DNA of 64,000 nt from an uncultured Porphyromonadaceae bacterium (GCA_902495075.1 CABUVO010000003.1:124001-188000), one strand, 5' to 3'. Positions 8,859 to 18,103 are shown, counted from the first letter of the stretch. The notes: generated by a model not told the origin, from the sequence alone. Made by a program: numbers and translations.

Positions 8859-9338
8859 GTGGATACTTTAAGCTATAAGACACTTTCAGCCACTCCTGAG
8901 ACTATCGTCAAGAATTGGGTGGTTATTGACGCTACCGACCAAGTGCTCGGTCGTCTTTGCTCAGTAGTTGCCAAGATTCTTCGCGGCAAAAACAAACCGA
9001 GCTTCACGCCCAACCTCGATTGTGGCGACAACGTTATCATCATCAACGCCGACAAGGTTGTGCTCAATGGTGACAAAATGACAAAACGCGAATACCTTCG
9101 CTACACCGGCTATCCCGGCGGACAGCGCGTATTCACTCCCGCTGATCTCATGGCAAAATCAAAGAAAGCCACCATCAAAGCCGGCAAGCACCCCCTCTTC
9201 ATCAAGGTGGTAAAAGGCATGCTTCCCAAGACCAAACTTGGTGCAGCACAGCTCAACAACCTTTACGTTTACAATGGCGCAGAGCATCCTTTCGCCGATG
9301 TAAACCCGACAGTAATCGACATCAATAAAATGAAATAA
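8859..9338 (+). CDS. rplM: 50S ribosomal protein L13
   Basis: A 159-residue protein matching L13 over its whole length: the WVVIDATDQVLGRL region, LRGKNKPSFTPNLDCGDNV, YPGG near the centre, and VKGMLPKTKLG. It is an early-assembling large-subunit protein that binds 23S rRNA. The GTG start at 8859 gives the short N-terminal extension MDTLSYKTLSATPE usual in Bacteroidales. It is followed 8 bases later by rpsI, the conserved L13-S9 pair. A strong promoter and structured leader lie upstream. Confidence 0.97.
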   Translation: MDTLSYKTLSATPETIVKNWVVIDATDQVLGRLCSVVAKILRGKNKPSFTPNLDCGDNVIIINADKVVLNGDKMTKREYLRYTGYPGGQRVFTPADLMAKSKKATIKAGKHPLFIKVVKGMLPKTKLGAAQLNNLYVYNGAEHPFADVNPTVIDINKMK

Positions 9339-9346
9339 GAAAGAAG

Positions 9347-9733
9347 ATGGAAAAAGTAAATGCAATTGGCCGCCGTAAAGCAGCCGTAGCTCGAGTTTAT
9401 CTTACCGAGGGTACAGGTAAAATCACAATCGACAAGCGTCCTCTGGATGTATATTTCCCCTCTTCGATTCTTCAGTATATCGTAAAACAGCCGCTCACAA
9501 CTCTCGATTGCGTAGAGAAATACGACATCTATGCTCATCTCGATGGTGGCGGTTACAAAGGACAGTCTGAGGCTCTTCGTCTCGCCATCGCCCGCGCTCT
9601 GGTGAAGATCAACCCCGAAGACAAATCTGCCCTCCGTGCAGAAGGCTTCATGACTCGCGACCCGCGCGCTGTAGAGCGTAAGAAACCGGGACGTCCCAAA
9701 GCACGCAAACGCTTCCAGTTCTCGAAACGTTAA
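9347..9733 (+). CDS. rpsI: 30S ribosomal protein S9
   Basis: A 128-residue protein with the S9 hallmarks: AIGRRKAAVARVYL at the N-terminus, GGGYKGQSEALRLAIARAL in the middle and the basic tail RKKPGRPKARKRFQFSKR, whose end reaches the ribosomal P site. It is co-transcribed with rplM. A 95-base AT-rich gap with no clear terminator separates it from rpsB, so readthrough is likely. Confidence 0.98.
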   Translation: MEKVNAIGRRKAAVARVYLTEGTGKITIDKRPLDVYFPSSILQYIVKQPLTTLDCVEKYDIYAHLDGGGYKGQSEALRLAIARALVKINPEDKSALRAEGFMTRDPRAVERKKPGRPKARKRFQFSKR

Positions 9734-9828
9734 TATATTATTGTGTTTAGCATCTAAATTCGAAAGATGGACACGTTCCCTACTTCCGGATTGTATTTAA
9801 AAAGAACGTAAACAAATCAAAAAAACAA

Positions 9829-10668
9829 ATGGCAACACCAACATTTGACCAACTCCTCGAGGCAGGATGTCATTTCGGTCACCTCAAACGCAAATGGAAT
9901 CCCGCAATGGCTCCTTACATCTTCATGGAGCGCAATGGTATCCACATCATAGACCTCTATAAAACGGCAGCTAAGATCGAAGAGGCAGCCGCAGCTCTCA
10001 AGCAGATAGCAAAGAGCGGCAAGAAAGTTCTCTTCGTTGCTACTAAGAAACAGGCCAAAGAGACTATCGCTGAGAAAGCAAAATCAGTTAACATGCCTTA
10101 TGTTATCGAGCGCTGGCCCGGCGGTATGCTCACCAACTTCCCCACTATCCGCAAGGCTGTGAAGAAAATGACCACCATCGACAAGATGGAAAAAGACGGC
10201 ACTTTCGACAACCTTTCAAAGCGCGAGAAACTTCAGATCACCCGTCAGCGCGCAAAACTCGAGAAGAACCTCGGTTCAATCGCTGACCTTGGTCGCCTTC
10301 CCTCTGCTCTCTTCGTTGTTGACGTGCTCAAAGAGCACATCGCAGTTGCAGAGGCAAACCGTCTCGGAATCCCTGTATTCGCTATCGTCGATACAAACTC
10401 CAACCCCGAGAACGTAGACTTCGTAATCCCTGCCAACGATGATGCTTCAAAGAGCATCGAGGTTATCCTTGACGCTGTTTGCGGTGCAATGGCTGAGGGT
10501 CTTGAGGAACGCAAGGTTGAGAAAATCGACGCTCCTGAAGAGAAAGAAGAAGGAGAAGCAGCAGCTCCCGGCAAACGCCGCCGCGTTCGCCGCAACGAAG
10601 AGCGCGCCGCAGCCCCCGCTGAGGTTGAGGTAAAAGAGGAAGTAAAAGAGGAAGCCGCTGAGGCTTAA
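9829..10668 (+). CDS. rpsB: 30S ribosomal protein S2
   Basis: A 279-residue protein with the S2 core: LLEAGCHFGHLKRKWNP, the IDLYKTAAKIEEA helix, VIERWPGGMLTNF and VFAIVDTNSNPENVDFVIPAND. The last 50 residues form a charged Ala/Glu-rich tail with a basic patch (GKRRRVRRNEERAAAP), longer than in E. coli S2 but common in Bacteroidales. It lies 26 bases before tsf, the conserved rpsB-tsf pair. Confidence 0.98.
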   Translation: MATPTFDQLLEAGCHFGHLKRKWNPAMAPYIFMERNGIHIIDLYKTAAKIEEAAAALKQIAKSGKKVLFVATKKQAKETIAEKAKSVNMPYVIERWPGGMLTNFPTIRKAVKKMTTIDKMEKDGTFDNLSKREKLQITRQRAKLEKNLGSIADLGRLPSALFVVDVLKEHIAVAEANRLGIPVFAIVDTNSNPENVDFVIPANDDASKSIEVILDAVCGAMAEGLEERKVEKIDAPEEKEEGEAAAPGKRRRVRRNEERAAAPAEVEVKEEVKEEAAEA

Positions 10669-10694
10669 TCCAAATCCTTAAAACAAAAACTGAT

Positions 10695-11687
10695 ATGGCA
10701 GTTAGTATAGAAGATATCAAAAAACTGCGCAATATGACCGGCGCAGGCATGATGGACTGCAAGAACGCTCTTGCAGAAACCAATGGCGACATCCAGGCAG
10801 CCATTGAGATCATCCGCAAAAAAGGTCAGGCAGTAGCCGCAAAACGCGAAGACCGTCAGGCAGCAGAGGGTTGCGTTCTCTCAGCTGTTAAAGAAGGTTT
10901 CGCTGCCATCGTGGCTCTCAAATGCGAAACTGACTTCGTTGCAAAGAACGAGTCATTCCGCGCTCTTACAAAACAGATTCTCGACGCAGCTGTTGCTGCC
11001 GGTGCAAAGACTCTCGACGAGGTTAAGGCTCTCAAGCTTGACGACCGCACAGTTGAGGAGCACATCACTGACGAAATCGGTAAGACAGGCGAAAAGATGG
11101 AACTCGGTGCTTACGAGTGCATCTCAGCTCCCAGCGTAGCATCTTACGATCACCTTGGCAACAAGCTTGCCACTATCGTAGGTTTCAACCTGGAAGGTGT
11201 TTCCGCAGAAGTTGGCAAAGAGGTAGCAATGCAGGTTGCAGCCATGAATCCTGTGGCAGTAAACCGTGAGGCTGTTCCCGCTGCTGTTATCGAGGAAGAG
11301 AAGAACGTGGCTATCGAGAAGACCAAGACTGAGCAGGTTCACAAAGCTGTTGAGGCAGCTCTTAAGAAAGCCGGCTTCAATCCCAACCACTTCGACAGCG
11401 ACGATCACATCGCATCCAACATCACCAAGGGTTGGATCACAGAGGAAGATGCTGCCAAGGCTCGCGAGATCATGGCAGAGGCTGCAGAGAAGAAAGCTGC
11501 TAACCTTCCCCAGCAGATGATCGACAACATCGTTAACGGTCGTATCAACAAATACTACAAAGAGAACGTGCTTCTCGAGCAGGAATACCACCGCGATGCA
11601 ACTCTCACAGTAGGTCAGTATCTCGACAAAGAGATGAAAGGTCTTGTAGCTGTAGAGTTCAAGCGCGTAAACCTCAATCAGGATTGA
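10695..11687 (+). CDS. tsf: Translation elongation factor Ts
   Basis: A 330-residue guanine-nucleotide exchange factor for EF-Tu. The N-terminal UBA-like domain has IKKLRNMTGAGMMDCKNAL. The core has VALKCETDFVAKNESF, and the two dimerisation-like halves follow. The long insert near residues 200-260 with EEEKNVAIEKTKTEQ is usual in Bacteroidetes Ts. A heptamer array starts 4 bases after its stop codon, followed by a hairpin terminator. Confidence 0.98.
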   Translation: MAVSIEDIKKLRNMTGAGMMDCKNALAETNGDIQAAIEIIRKKGQAVAAKREDRQAAEGCVLSAVKEGFAAIVALKCETDFVAKNESFRALTKQILDAAVAAGAKTLDEVKALKLDDRTVEEHITDEIGKTGEKMELGAYECISAPSVASYDHLGNKLATIVGFNLEGVSAEVGKEVAMQVAAMNPVAVNREAVPAAVIEEEKNVAIEKTKTEQVHKAVEAALKKAGFNPNHFDSDDHIASNITKGWITEEDAAKAREIMAEAAEKKAANLPQQMIDNIVNGRINKYYKENVLLEQEYHRDATLTVGQYLDKEMKGLVAVEFKRVNLNQD

Positions 11688-11690
11688 TCG

Positions 11691-11725
11691 AGGCTTTAGG
11701 CATTAGGCCTTAGGCTTTAGATTTG
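11691..11725 (+). repeat. Heptamer array, unit AGGCNTT, 3' of tsf
   Basis: AGGCTTT, AGGCATT, AGGCCTT, AGGCTTT and AGATTTG follow one another in a strict 7-nt register, beginning 4 bases after the tsf stop. The same motif recurs at the 3' ends of eno, the OPT gene and gldE. Confidence 0.85.
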
Positions 11726-11730
11726 ATACA

Positions 11731-11768
11731 AGAAAGGCGTGATTTTTATCACGCCTTTCTTATTTTAT
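11731..11768 (+). terminator. Intrinsic terminator of the rplM-rpsI-rpsB-tsf run
   Basis: AGAAAGGCGTGA (11731-11742) pairs perfectly with TCACGCCTTTCT (11749-11760) around a TTTTTA loop. TATTTTAT follows. Confidence 0.88.
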
Positions 11769-11833
11769 GAATCTCGCTACTGGTTTAAAAATCTCACTAC
11801 TGAATTTTAAAACATGAATCTTCAGTCATTAAA

Positions 11834-11863
11834 AAATCGGCTTCCAGCAATGGAAGCCGATTT
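11834..11863. terminator. Bidirectional terminator between tsf and eno
   Basis: AAATCGGCTTCCA (11834-11846) pairs with TGGAAGCCGATTT (11851-11863) around a GCAA loop. It is flanked by A-runs on the left and T-rich sequence on the right. It can serve eno on the minus strand and back up the tsf terminator. Confidence 0.85.
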
Positions 11864-11885
11864 AAACTTTATATTAGACAAAGAT

Positions 11886-11920
11886 CTAAAGCCTAACGCC
11901 TAAGACCTAAAGCCTAAATT
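11886..11920 (-). repeat. Heptamer array, unit TTTAGGC on the minus strand, 3' of eno
   Basis: On the plus strand it reads CTAAAGC, CTAACGC, CTAAGAC, CTAAAGC, CTAAATT in a 7-nt register. Read in the sense of eno it is the same TTAGGC-type motif that follows tsf. It reaches the eno stop codon. Confidence 0.85.
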
Positions 11921-13220
11921 ATTTACGAGCGATTTTCTTGTAGCCGTAAACAGCGCGATCGCCAAGTTCCTCCTCGATGCGGAGAAGCTGATTGTATTTT
12001 GCCATACGGTCAGAACGGCTTGCAGAACCGGTCTTGATCTGACCAGCGTTCATTGCAACTGCGAGGTCGGCGATTGTAGCGTCCTCAGTCTCGCCTGAAC
12101 GGTGAGAGATAACAGCTGTGTAGTTGTTACGCTGAGCCATCTGAACTGCGCGGAGAGTCTCTGTGAGTGAACCGATCTGGTTAACCTTCACGAGGATTGA
12201 GTTAGCGCAGCCATTCTCGATACCTTTCTCAAGATACTTAACGTTAGTTACGAAGAAGTCATCACCTACGAGCTGGCAACGGTCGCCGATAAGATCGGTG
12301 AGAAGCTTCCAGCCTTCCCAGTCGTTCTCATCCATACCATCCTCGATTGAATCGATAGGATATTTGGTGATAAGCTGCTCGAGATATTCAGCCTGCTCTT
12401 TGCTTGTGAGCTGCTTGCCGTTTTTCTCTTTGGGTGTGCCGTTATTGAGAGAATCGTAGCAGTATTTGCCATCACGATAGAACTCTGAAGAAGCACAATC
12501 AAGACCGATTGTAACATCTTTCCCGGGAACATAACCAGCTGCCTCGATAGCCTTGATGATGCAGTCAAGAGCATCCTCAGTGCCATTAAGAGCGGGAGCG
12601 AAACCACCCTCATCACCTACTGCTGTAGAGAGACCGCGAGCTTTGAGCACTTTCTTGAGGTTATGGAACACCTCTGTGCCCATACGGATACCTTCCTTAA
12701 AGCAGCATGCACCAACAGGACGGATCATGAACTCCTGGAATGAGATAGGAGCGTCAGAGTGTGCGCCACCATTAATGATGTTCATCATAGGAACGGGGAG
12801 AACATAAGTGTCGCAACCGCCGATGTAGCGATAGAGAGGCATGTCGAGATAGTTGGCAGCAGCCTTTGCTGTAGCGAGAGAAACACCAAGGATGGCGTTT
12901 GCGCCGAGTTTTGACTTAGTGGGAGTGCCGTCGAGGTCGAGCATGATCTGGTCAACGCCGATCTGATCGAGGGCGCTGTGACCGCGAAGAGCGTCAGCAA
13001 TAGGACCATTTACGTTGGCAACAGCTTTCTGAACGCCTTTGCCCATGTAGCGGCTCTTGTCGCCGTCACGAAGCTCAAGAGCCTCGTTCTCACCTGTAGA
13101 AGCTCCAGAGGGAACTGCTGCACGACCCATAACGCCGCTTTCGAGAATCACGTCTACTTCAACTGTAGGGTTACCGCGAGAATCAAGAACCTCGCGACCG
13201 ATTACTTTTTCAATTTTCAT
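11919..13220 (-). CDS. eno: Enolase
   Basis: A 433-residue glycolytic enzyme interconverting 2-phosphoglycerate and phosphoenolpyruvate, and a usual RNA-degradosome partner. The full-length family pattern is present: REVLDSRGNPTVEVDV, AAVPSGASTGENEALELRD, the metal and active-site segments SIEDGMDENDWEG and VGDDFFVTN, catalytic Lys in ILVKVNQIGSL, and SHRSGETEDATIADLAV. It is transcribed convergently toward tsf, with terminators between. The ATG at 13220 gives MKIEKVIGREVLDSRG, the conserved N-terminus. Confidence 0.98.
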   Translation of the reverse strand: MKIEKVIGREVLDSRGNPTVEVDVILESGVMGRAAVPSGASTGENEALELRDGDKSRYMGKGVQKAVANVNGPIADALRGHSALDQIGVDQIMLDLDGTPTKSKLGANAILGVSLATAKAAANYLDMPLYRYIGGCDTYVLPVPMMNIINGGAHSDAPISFQEFMIRPVGACCFKEGIRMGTEVFHNLKKVLKARGLSTAVGDEGGFAPALNGTEDALDCIIKAIEAAGYVPGKDVTIGLDCASSEFYRDGKYCYDSLNNGTPKEKNGKQLTSKEQAEYLEQLITKYPIDSIEDGMDENDWEGWKLLTDLIGDRCQLVGDDFFVTNVKYLEKGIENGCANSILVKVNQIGSLTETLRAVQMAQRNNYTAVISHRSGETEDATIADLAVAMNAGQIKTGSASRSDRMAKYNQLLRIEEELGDRAVYGYKKIARK

Positions 13221-13260
13221 ATTTCTATTAATTATAGATATGTTTTTGTTTTTCCAATTG

Positions 13261-13268
13261 CAAAGTTA
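13261..13268 (-). promoter_or_regulatory. Candidate -7 element for eno
   Basis: CAAAGTTA on the plus strand reads TAACTTTG on the minus strand, matching TAnnTTTG about 45 bases before the eno start. No TTTG lies at the ideal upstream spacing, so this is a weaker call. Confidence 0.4.
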
Positions 13269-13373
13269 ACAATAATTTTGCAAAACATTGATATCAAATT
13301 AATCAAATTTAAGTAACTTTACACTGAACTTTGTTAAACTTCTTAACGAATGTAAAAATAGAGTTTAGAACTT

Positions 13374-14771
13374 ATGCCTGAGCCCTGGAAAAATATGATC
13401 ACCCACGAAGCGGCGGCATCCCTGCCGTTTGAGCTGATTGCCAGCCAACGTCTGCTGTTGGAGGCGATGGAGACCTTCATGTTTTCACCGAATCCGCGTC
13501 AGGTATTCGTGCTGAACGGATATGCAGGTACGGGAAAAACTTCTGTGGTAGGTGCGTTTATCAAGGTGCTCGACAGGCTGCGCCGTCCGGTGGTGCTCCT
13601 CGCCCCTACGGGGAGGGCGGCAAAAGTGGCGCAAAGTTTTTCGGGACATCCCGCCTCTACTATCCATAAGCGCATCTATCGGGGGGATTCTACAGACCCT
13701 TCGAACACGAGTTTCTTTCTTGCTCCCAACGAACAACGGGACACTCTTTTCATCGTTGACGAGGCATCCCTGATAACAGACACTCCGGGCGGTGGACGCT
13801 CGCTCCTCTCCCATCTGATTCATCATGTGTATTCAGCGCCGGGATGCCGTCTGATGCTGATCGGCGATGAAGCGCAGTTGCCTCCCGTGGGTCAAACCTC
13901 AAGCACTGCCATGAATTTTGACCGCCTCAAAGCCTTGGGGCTTGATCCGGTGGGATTCACGCTCGACATTCCGGTGCGTCAGGCGGCAATGAGCGGAATC
14001 GTGCACAATGCCACCTATATCCGTTATCTCTTGATGCGCCCCGAAAATAACGCGGTTCCGGAACTGTATGTCAAGGATTATCCTGATGTTGAGGTTATTC
14101 CGGCTCAGGAAACAGCCGACAGACTGGCGGAGTCGTGGAGTCAGGTTGGAGAGGAAGAAACACTTATCGTAACGCGCTCTAATAAGCGTGCCAACAATTT
14201 CAATCAGGCTATCCGGAATTTGGTAATGTATGCCGAGGAACCGATTCAACGAGGCGACCGGATAATTATCTCCAAGAATGATTACTATTGGGGGAAGCGC
14301 AACGGCATGCGTAGCTTCATAGCCAATGGCGATACGGCAAGAGTGACGTGGGTAGGAAAAACAGAGAAAGCCTACGGCAGATATTTCTGTGAAATGGAAC
14401 TCGAACTCACCGACGGCTCGATAGTGGGAGCAAAGCTCATGCTCCGCAGCCTTGTGTGCGACGGACCTTCGATACCTCGCCAGGAAATGGAACGGTTATA
14501 CAACCGCGTGCTCGACAGCTACGAAGGAGAACTCTCCCACAAGATCAAAGGAGTGATGGAAGACCCCTATTACAACGCGCTGCAGGCAAAATACGCTTAT
14601 TGCGTAACATGCCACAAGGCACAAGGTGGACAATGGAAACATGTCTACATCGACATGAGTTCGATTCCCCCGGATGCCCTCAGTTCTGACTTTTACCGCT
14701 GGCTCTACACAGCCATCACCCGTGCCACTGAAAAAGTCTTTTTTATCAATCCCACAATCCCTGTAAAATGA
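13374..14771 (+). CDS. RecD/Dda-like superfamily 1 DNA helicase
   Basis: A 465-residue ATP-dependent helicase. Walker A is GYAGTGKT (about residues 49-56). Motif Ia is VVLLAPTGRAAK. Walker B is LFIVDEASLI and motif III is LIGDEAQLPPVGQ. The C-terminal UvrD_C_2 part has VTCHKAQGGQWKHVYID and WLYTAITRATEK. This is the short RecD-like form common in Bacteroidales, probably a 5'-3' helicase in recombination or repair. It lacks the RecBCD-specific N-terminal domain, so it is not a full RecD. Its stop overlaps the next start by ATGA. Confidence 0.88.
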   Translation: MPEPWKNMITHEAAASLPFELIASQRLLLEAMETFMFSPNPRQVFVLNGYAGTGKTSVVGAFIKVLDRLRRPVVLLAPTGRAAKVAQSFSGHPASTIHKRIYRGDSTDPSNTSFFLAPNEQRDTLFIVDEASLITDTPGGGRSLLSHLIHHVYSAPGCRLMLIGDEAQLPPVGQTSSTAMNFDRLKALGLDPVGFTLDIPVRQAAMSGIVHNATYIRYLLMRPENNAVPELYVKDYPDVEVIPAQETADRLAESWSQVGEEETLIVTRSNKRANNFNQAIRNLVMYAEEPIQRGDRIIISKNDYYWGKRNGMRSFIANGDTARVTWVGKTEKAYGRYFCEMELELTDGSIVGAKLMLRSLVCDGPSIPRQEMERLYNRVLDSYEGELSHKIKGVMEDPYYNALQAKYAYCVTCHKAQGGQWKHVYIDMSSIPPDALSSDFYRWLYTAITRATEKVFFINPTIPVK

Positions 14772-15490
14772 ACTATATTATCGAAATCATCAATCAGATA
14801 AACTCTCTTGAGGTGAACATGATAAACTGCATGTTCCGTCTCGTCCTAAGTATGTTTCTCGGCATGATCGTTGGGGCCGAGCGCAAACGCAAAGGACAGA
14901 TTGCCGGAATACGCACATTCGCGCTCATAGCCATGGGCGCATGTCTCGCCATGCTTCTGTCGATCTACGTGCCGCAGGTATATCTCGGTCTGAAGAACGG
15001 AGATCCCGGACGTATAGCGGCGCAGGTGATCACCGGCATCGGCTTTTTAGGTGGCGGTGCGATGATACACATGAAAGGAGCGGTGCGTGGTCTCACCACG
15101 GCTGCCGGGATATGGATGACCGCCATTATAGGAATGGCAGTCGGCATCGGCATGTACCTTTGCTCTATTGGAGCTACGTTACTCATCCTGCTTACGCTTG
15201 TCACTTTCGAACAATACGAAAAACGTCGCAAATTAGGTCAGGAATCTAAAGTGCTCAATCTTACTGTTGATGGAATCGTAACTGACATCAATCCCTATAG
15301 AGAGGCTTTCCGTAAACACCATGTACACCTGTCCACATTTTATATTGAATATGACTACGAGAACAACCGCACAGACCTCAACTTCGTAGTTCTCGCGCAT
15401 GCCTACGCCGACATGCTTCCGATGCTACAGACCGTCAGCCGCGTCTGCCACACCCGCAAACTGACCCTCTCCAGCCAAATCGATATCTAA
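14768..15490 (+). CDS. MgtC/SapB family membrane protein
   Basis: A 240-residue protein with the MgtC signature. Four to five membrane segments span about residues 20-150, with LGMIVGAERKRKGQIAGIRTF, ITGIGFLGGGAMI and VRGLTTAAGIWMTAIIGMAVG. A soluble C-terminal domain covers about residues 160-240. MgtC proteins affect Mg2+ and phosphate homeostasis and inhibit F-type ATP synthase in some pathogens; the role in commensal Bacteroidales is not settled. It is translationally coupled (ATGA) to the helicase, although the two share no obvious pathway. Confidence 0.88.
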   Translation: MNYIIEIINQINSLEVNMINCMFRLVLSMFLGMIVGAERKRKGQIAGIRTFALIAMGACLAMLLSIYVPQVYLGLKNGDPGRIAAQVITGIGFLGGGAMIHMKGAVRGLTTAAGIWMTAIIGMAVGIGMYLCSIGATLLILLTLVTFEQYEKRRKLGQESKVLNLTVDGIVTDINPYREAFRKHHVHLSTFYIEYDYENNRTDLNFVVLAHAYADMLPMLQTVSRVCHTRKLTLSSQIDI

Positions 15491-15570
15491 TTAAAAAAGT
15501 AAAAGGGAATAGGTTAAAGAGCTGAATTGGCACGCCTAAAAATGAGTAGCAAAATGTGTCTCAGATCGTA

Positions 15571-15594
15571 GCTGCTGTTGCTTGCAACTGCAGC
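15571..15594. other. Hairpin downstream of the mgtC-family gene
   Basis: GCTGCTGTTGC and GCAACTGCAGC form an 11-bp stem with one T-T mismatch and a TT loop. No T-run follows on the plus strand, so it is not a canonical terminator. The rest of the 15491-15694 gap shows nothing else I can identify. Confidence 0.45.
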
Positions 15595-15694
15595 ATAAAC
15601 AAAGAAGAAAAGCTTATCTTACTCCCTCATAATTTCAAGTTGTGGACAATTTATCAATATGAATTCTCTGAACAAACTGTATAGATTTTGATTC

Positions 15695-17359
15695 ATGAAA
15701 GCTCTAATAAATAATTTCCAACTTTCTGCGGTAATCATCGCCATTATGATATGCTGTTTTTCCTGCAAGGAATCTCCGAATACTCAAAGGCTTTTGGAGA
15801 TAGAGAGGAATATCGATAACAAACCGGAAGCGATGCTTGATTCACTTAGAGGCATAGATTACGGCAGCCTAAAGACGGACAGAGACAAGGCAATGTATGG
15901 CATGCTCCTTGCTGAAGCATCCGACAAGAATTATTGTCTGGAGGGGTCCGACTCGCTTATATCTTTCTCTGTGGGTTATTTTGAGCGAACGGATGACCAA
16001 CTCAGAAGTCTGGTATCTACATATTATTATGGCAGACTTCTATATAATAATCAGGATTATCCCCGAAGCATCGCACTTTTTCATGCAGCCAAAGATATGG
16101 CAGAGGAACAGGAGGAATATTTCTGGGCAGGCATGGCATGTCGTGGCATTTCAGACATTCACAATGAATCATACAACATCGATGAAGCACTAAAATACGC
16201 CAGACTTGAATATGAGAACATCAAACGCAGCGGAAGACAACCATATATTAATTACGCATTGCTTGATTTATGCACATCATTGTGCAATACCTCCAAACTC
16301 GATTCCGTCCAAAAGATTTCAAAGCAATTAGTTGATTCAAGTTTTAAGTATGAGGACTCGTATCTAAAACATTCTTCCCTTGAATTATCTGCATTAAGTT
16401 ATTTAAAATCATCATACTATGACAAAGCCCATCCCATATATAGAACGTTATGTTCATCTCCTTTGGCAAATGTAAATGATTCTATACATTTGGCATATTG
16501 TTGCATGGAATCTCAAAATAAAGAGGAGGCAATTAGTATAATTTCTAAAATTAACGAGCACTCAAATATGCTCTCTTTCACTAAATATAAAATATATAAA
16601 AAACTTGGTTTCCTGGATAAAGCTCTTTATGAATTGGAACTCAAAGATAGCATAACTGAAGGATTATTTAAAACAAGAATCAATACAGACTTGACAACAA
16701 CGACCATTGATTATTATAAGGATAAAGACATTGAGATTGCAAAATCATTAGAGCTGGAAAGATTAAAGAAATGGATTATTGTTTTATCTTTAGTATTATT
16801 ATTCGGTATTTTCATATGTATTCTTTTGTTTTATTTATCAAACCAGAAAAAAGAAATAAATAATAAAGTCTTATTGGCAGAAGAATTAGCTGAATCTCTT
16901 TTGAAAGCAGAGAATGAAAACTCTAAATCATCAGAATATATTAGATATCTATTGGCATCTAAATATTCAATGCTTGAAGAAATATGCGACATTATTATCA
17001 AATCAAATAATTCGAAATTAGCCAAACAACGGATTGCTGACTCCATCTCAAACCTTATCTCCAATCTTTCTATTCATAGTGACCAAATAACTAAACTTGA
17101 AAAAGAAATAGATTCCTTATATGAAAACTTATTTACAGATTTCCGGAATGATTTACCTTCTTTAAAAGATGAAGATTACCGATTATATCTATTCTCAATA
17201 TTGAAATTATCTAATAGTACTATATCCATTTTTCTACAGGAGGAAAAAGTATCAGCCGTATATGATCGCAAAAGAAGACTAAAAGATAAAATTAAACAAT
17301 TGGACAAAAATAAAGCTGAAAGATATCTCTCATTTCTACAAAATTTAAGTAAAAAATAA
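15695..17359 (+). CDS. TPR-containing membrane regulator with C-terminal HTH-like segment
   Basis: A 554-residue lipoprotein or membrane protein. The N-terminal signal ends in CCFSCKES. Residues about 30-350 form TPR-like helical repeats in the periplasm. A single strong membrane helix follows near residues 355-380 (WIIVLSLVLLFGIFICILLFYL). A cytoplasmic coiled coil covers about residues 385-490. The end (LKDEDYRLYLFSILKLSN, then AVYDRKRRLKDKIKQL) has the pattern of a sigma-4/LuxR-like helix-turn-helix. This layout is common in Bacteroidales one-component sensors. The likely target is the neighbouring DUF3244 or leucine-rich-repeat genes, by position only. GC content falls sharply from about 16,320 onward, while the N-terminal third resembles the chromosome. 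Confidence 0.72.
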   Translation: MKALINNFQLSAVIIAIMICCFSCKESPNTQRLLEIERNIDNKPEAMLDSLRGIDYGSLKTDRDKAMYGMLLAEASDKNYCLEGSDSLISFSVGYFERTDDQLRSLVSTYYYGRLLYNNQDYPRSIALFHAAKDMAEEQEEYFWAGMACRGISDIHNESYNIDEALKYARLEYENIKRSGRQPYINYALLDLCTSLCNTSKLDSVQKISKQLVDSSFKYEDSYLKHSSLELSALSYLKSSYYDKAHPIYRTLCSSPLANVNDSIHLAYCCMESQNKEEAISIISKINEHSNMLSFTKYKIYKKLGFLDKALYELELKDSITEGLFKTRINTDLTTTTIDYYKDKDIEIAKSLELERLKKWIIVLSLVLLFGIFICILLFYLSNQKKEINNKVLLAEELAESLLKAENENSKSSEYIRYLLASKYSMLEEICDIIIKSNNSKLAKQRIADSISNLISNLSIHSDQITKLEKEIDSLYENLFTDFRNDLPSLKDEDYRLYLFSILKLSNSTISIFLQEEKVSAVYDRKRRLKDKIKQLDKNKAERYLSFLQNLSKK

Positions 17360-17472
17360 GCAAAAAATGCGGATTATTTATGGAAACCAAATTTTAACAG
17401 GCACCTTTGACTTAACCATCTAATAATAAATTATTTATACAATGTAAAAACCAAATGAAAAAGCCTTAAAAA

Positions 17473-17510
17473 CTTGTCATGTTAAATATGATTCCCTAAT
17501 TTTGTCATGT
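17473..17510 (+). promoter_or_regulatory. Promoter with duplicated TTGTCATGT boxes
   Basis: A TAATTTTG -7 element lies at 17497-17504, with CTTG at 17473-17476 at 20 bp spacing. The 9-mer TTGTCATGT occurs twice (17474-17482 and 17502-17510), 28 bp apart, overlapping both promoter boxes. This looks like a regulator-binding direct repeat. Confidence 0.55.
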
Positions 17511-17529
17511 AATCAAAAACATATTTAAC

Positions 17530-17916
17530 ATGAAGAAAATTGAACTAAAAATCTTACTGGGAGTTTTAATATTTCTTTTCACAACTCCCATTGTCTTAAA
17601 TGCGGATAATACAACGAAGCCGGAACGCAATGAGCACACATCTCTTTTGATTGCCTCTAAGTTTTCAAAGCGTCCGAATGCGCCATCTCGCGTGTTCATA
17701 GAATGCCGGTATGATGAAGAAACGATGATGTTTATCATGCCGGATGGAATTGAGTATGCAGAAATCTCAATCTCTCAAAATGATGAAGTCATTATGACCG
17801 ATGTCATAACACGCGATATGTGCATACTCCCTTCACCATCCCATGCCGCGGGTGAATATCTTGTTTCGTGCACCAGCTCCGATGGTAGAGTTTTTCAAGG
17901 ATATCTGTATTTCTAA
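17530..17916 (+). CDS. DUF3244-type secreted small protein
   Basis: A 128-residue exported protein with a signal peptide to about residue 25 (VLNADN). A single beta-sandwich-like domain follows, with SRVFIECRYDEETMMFIMPDG, YAEISISQNDEVIMTD and a GEYLVSCTSSDGRVFQGYLYF end. This fits DUF3244 (PF11589), a Bacteroidales family of unknown role often found near TPR-type membrane regulators like the gene upstream. It may be the signal sensed by the regulator, or its target; neither is shown. The start follows the promoter by about 20 bases. Confidence 0.65.
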   Translation: MKKIELKILLGVLIFLFTTPIVLNADNTTKPERNEHTSLLIASKFSKRPNAPSRVFIECRYDEETMMFIMPDGIEYAEISISQNDEVIMTDVITRDMCILPSPSHAAGEYLVSCTSSDGRVFQGYLYF

Positions 17917-18103
17917 ATACAGATATTCCAATACAAATTATATCTAACATATTCACCATATATTCACAAATAAATATCAACGTTATTTAAACAAATTTAC
18001 ATTATACAAAGAATTTTAAAAATTGTAAACATTATGGCAGTCTTTATTAAGATTTTATCAAAAGAAAATCAGTTTAAACAACTTAATTTGTAGAGAATTA
18101 AAA

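Noticed and set aside
11691..11920. TTAGGC-type repeats considered as telomere-like or phage attachment sequence
   Set aside because: The copies are few, lie at gene ends and share only the period with other arrays; nothing indicates a chromosome end or integrase.
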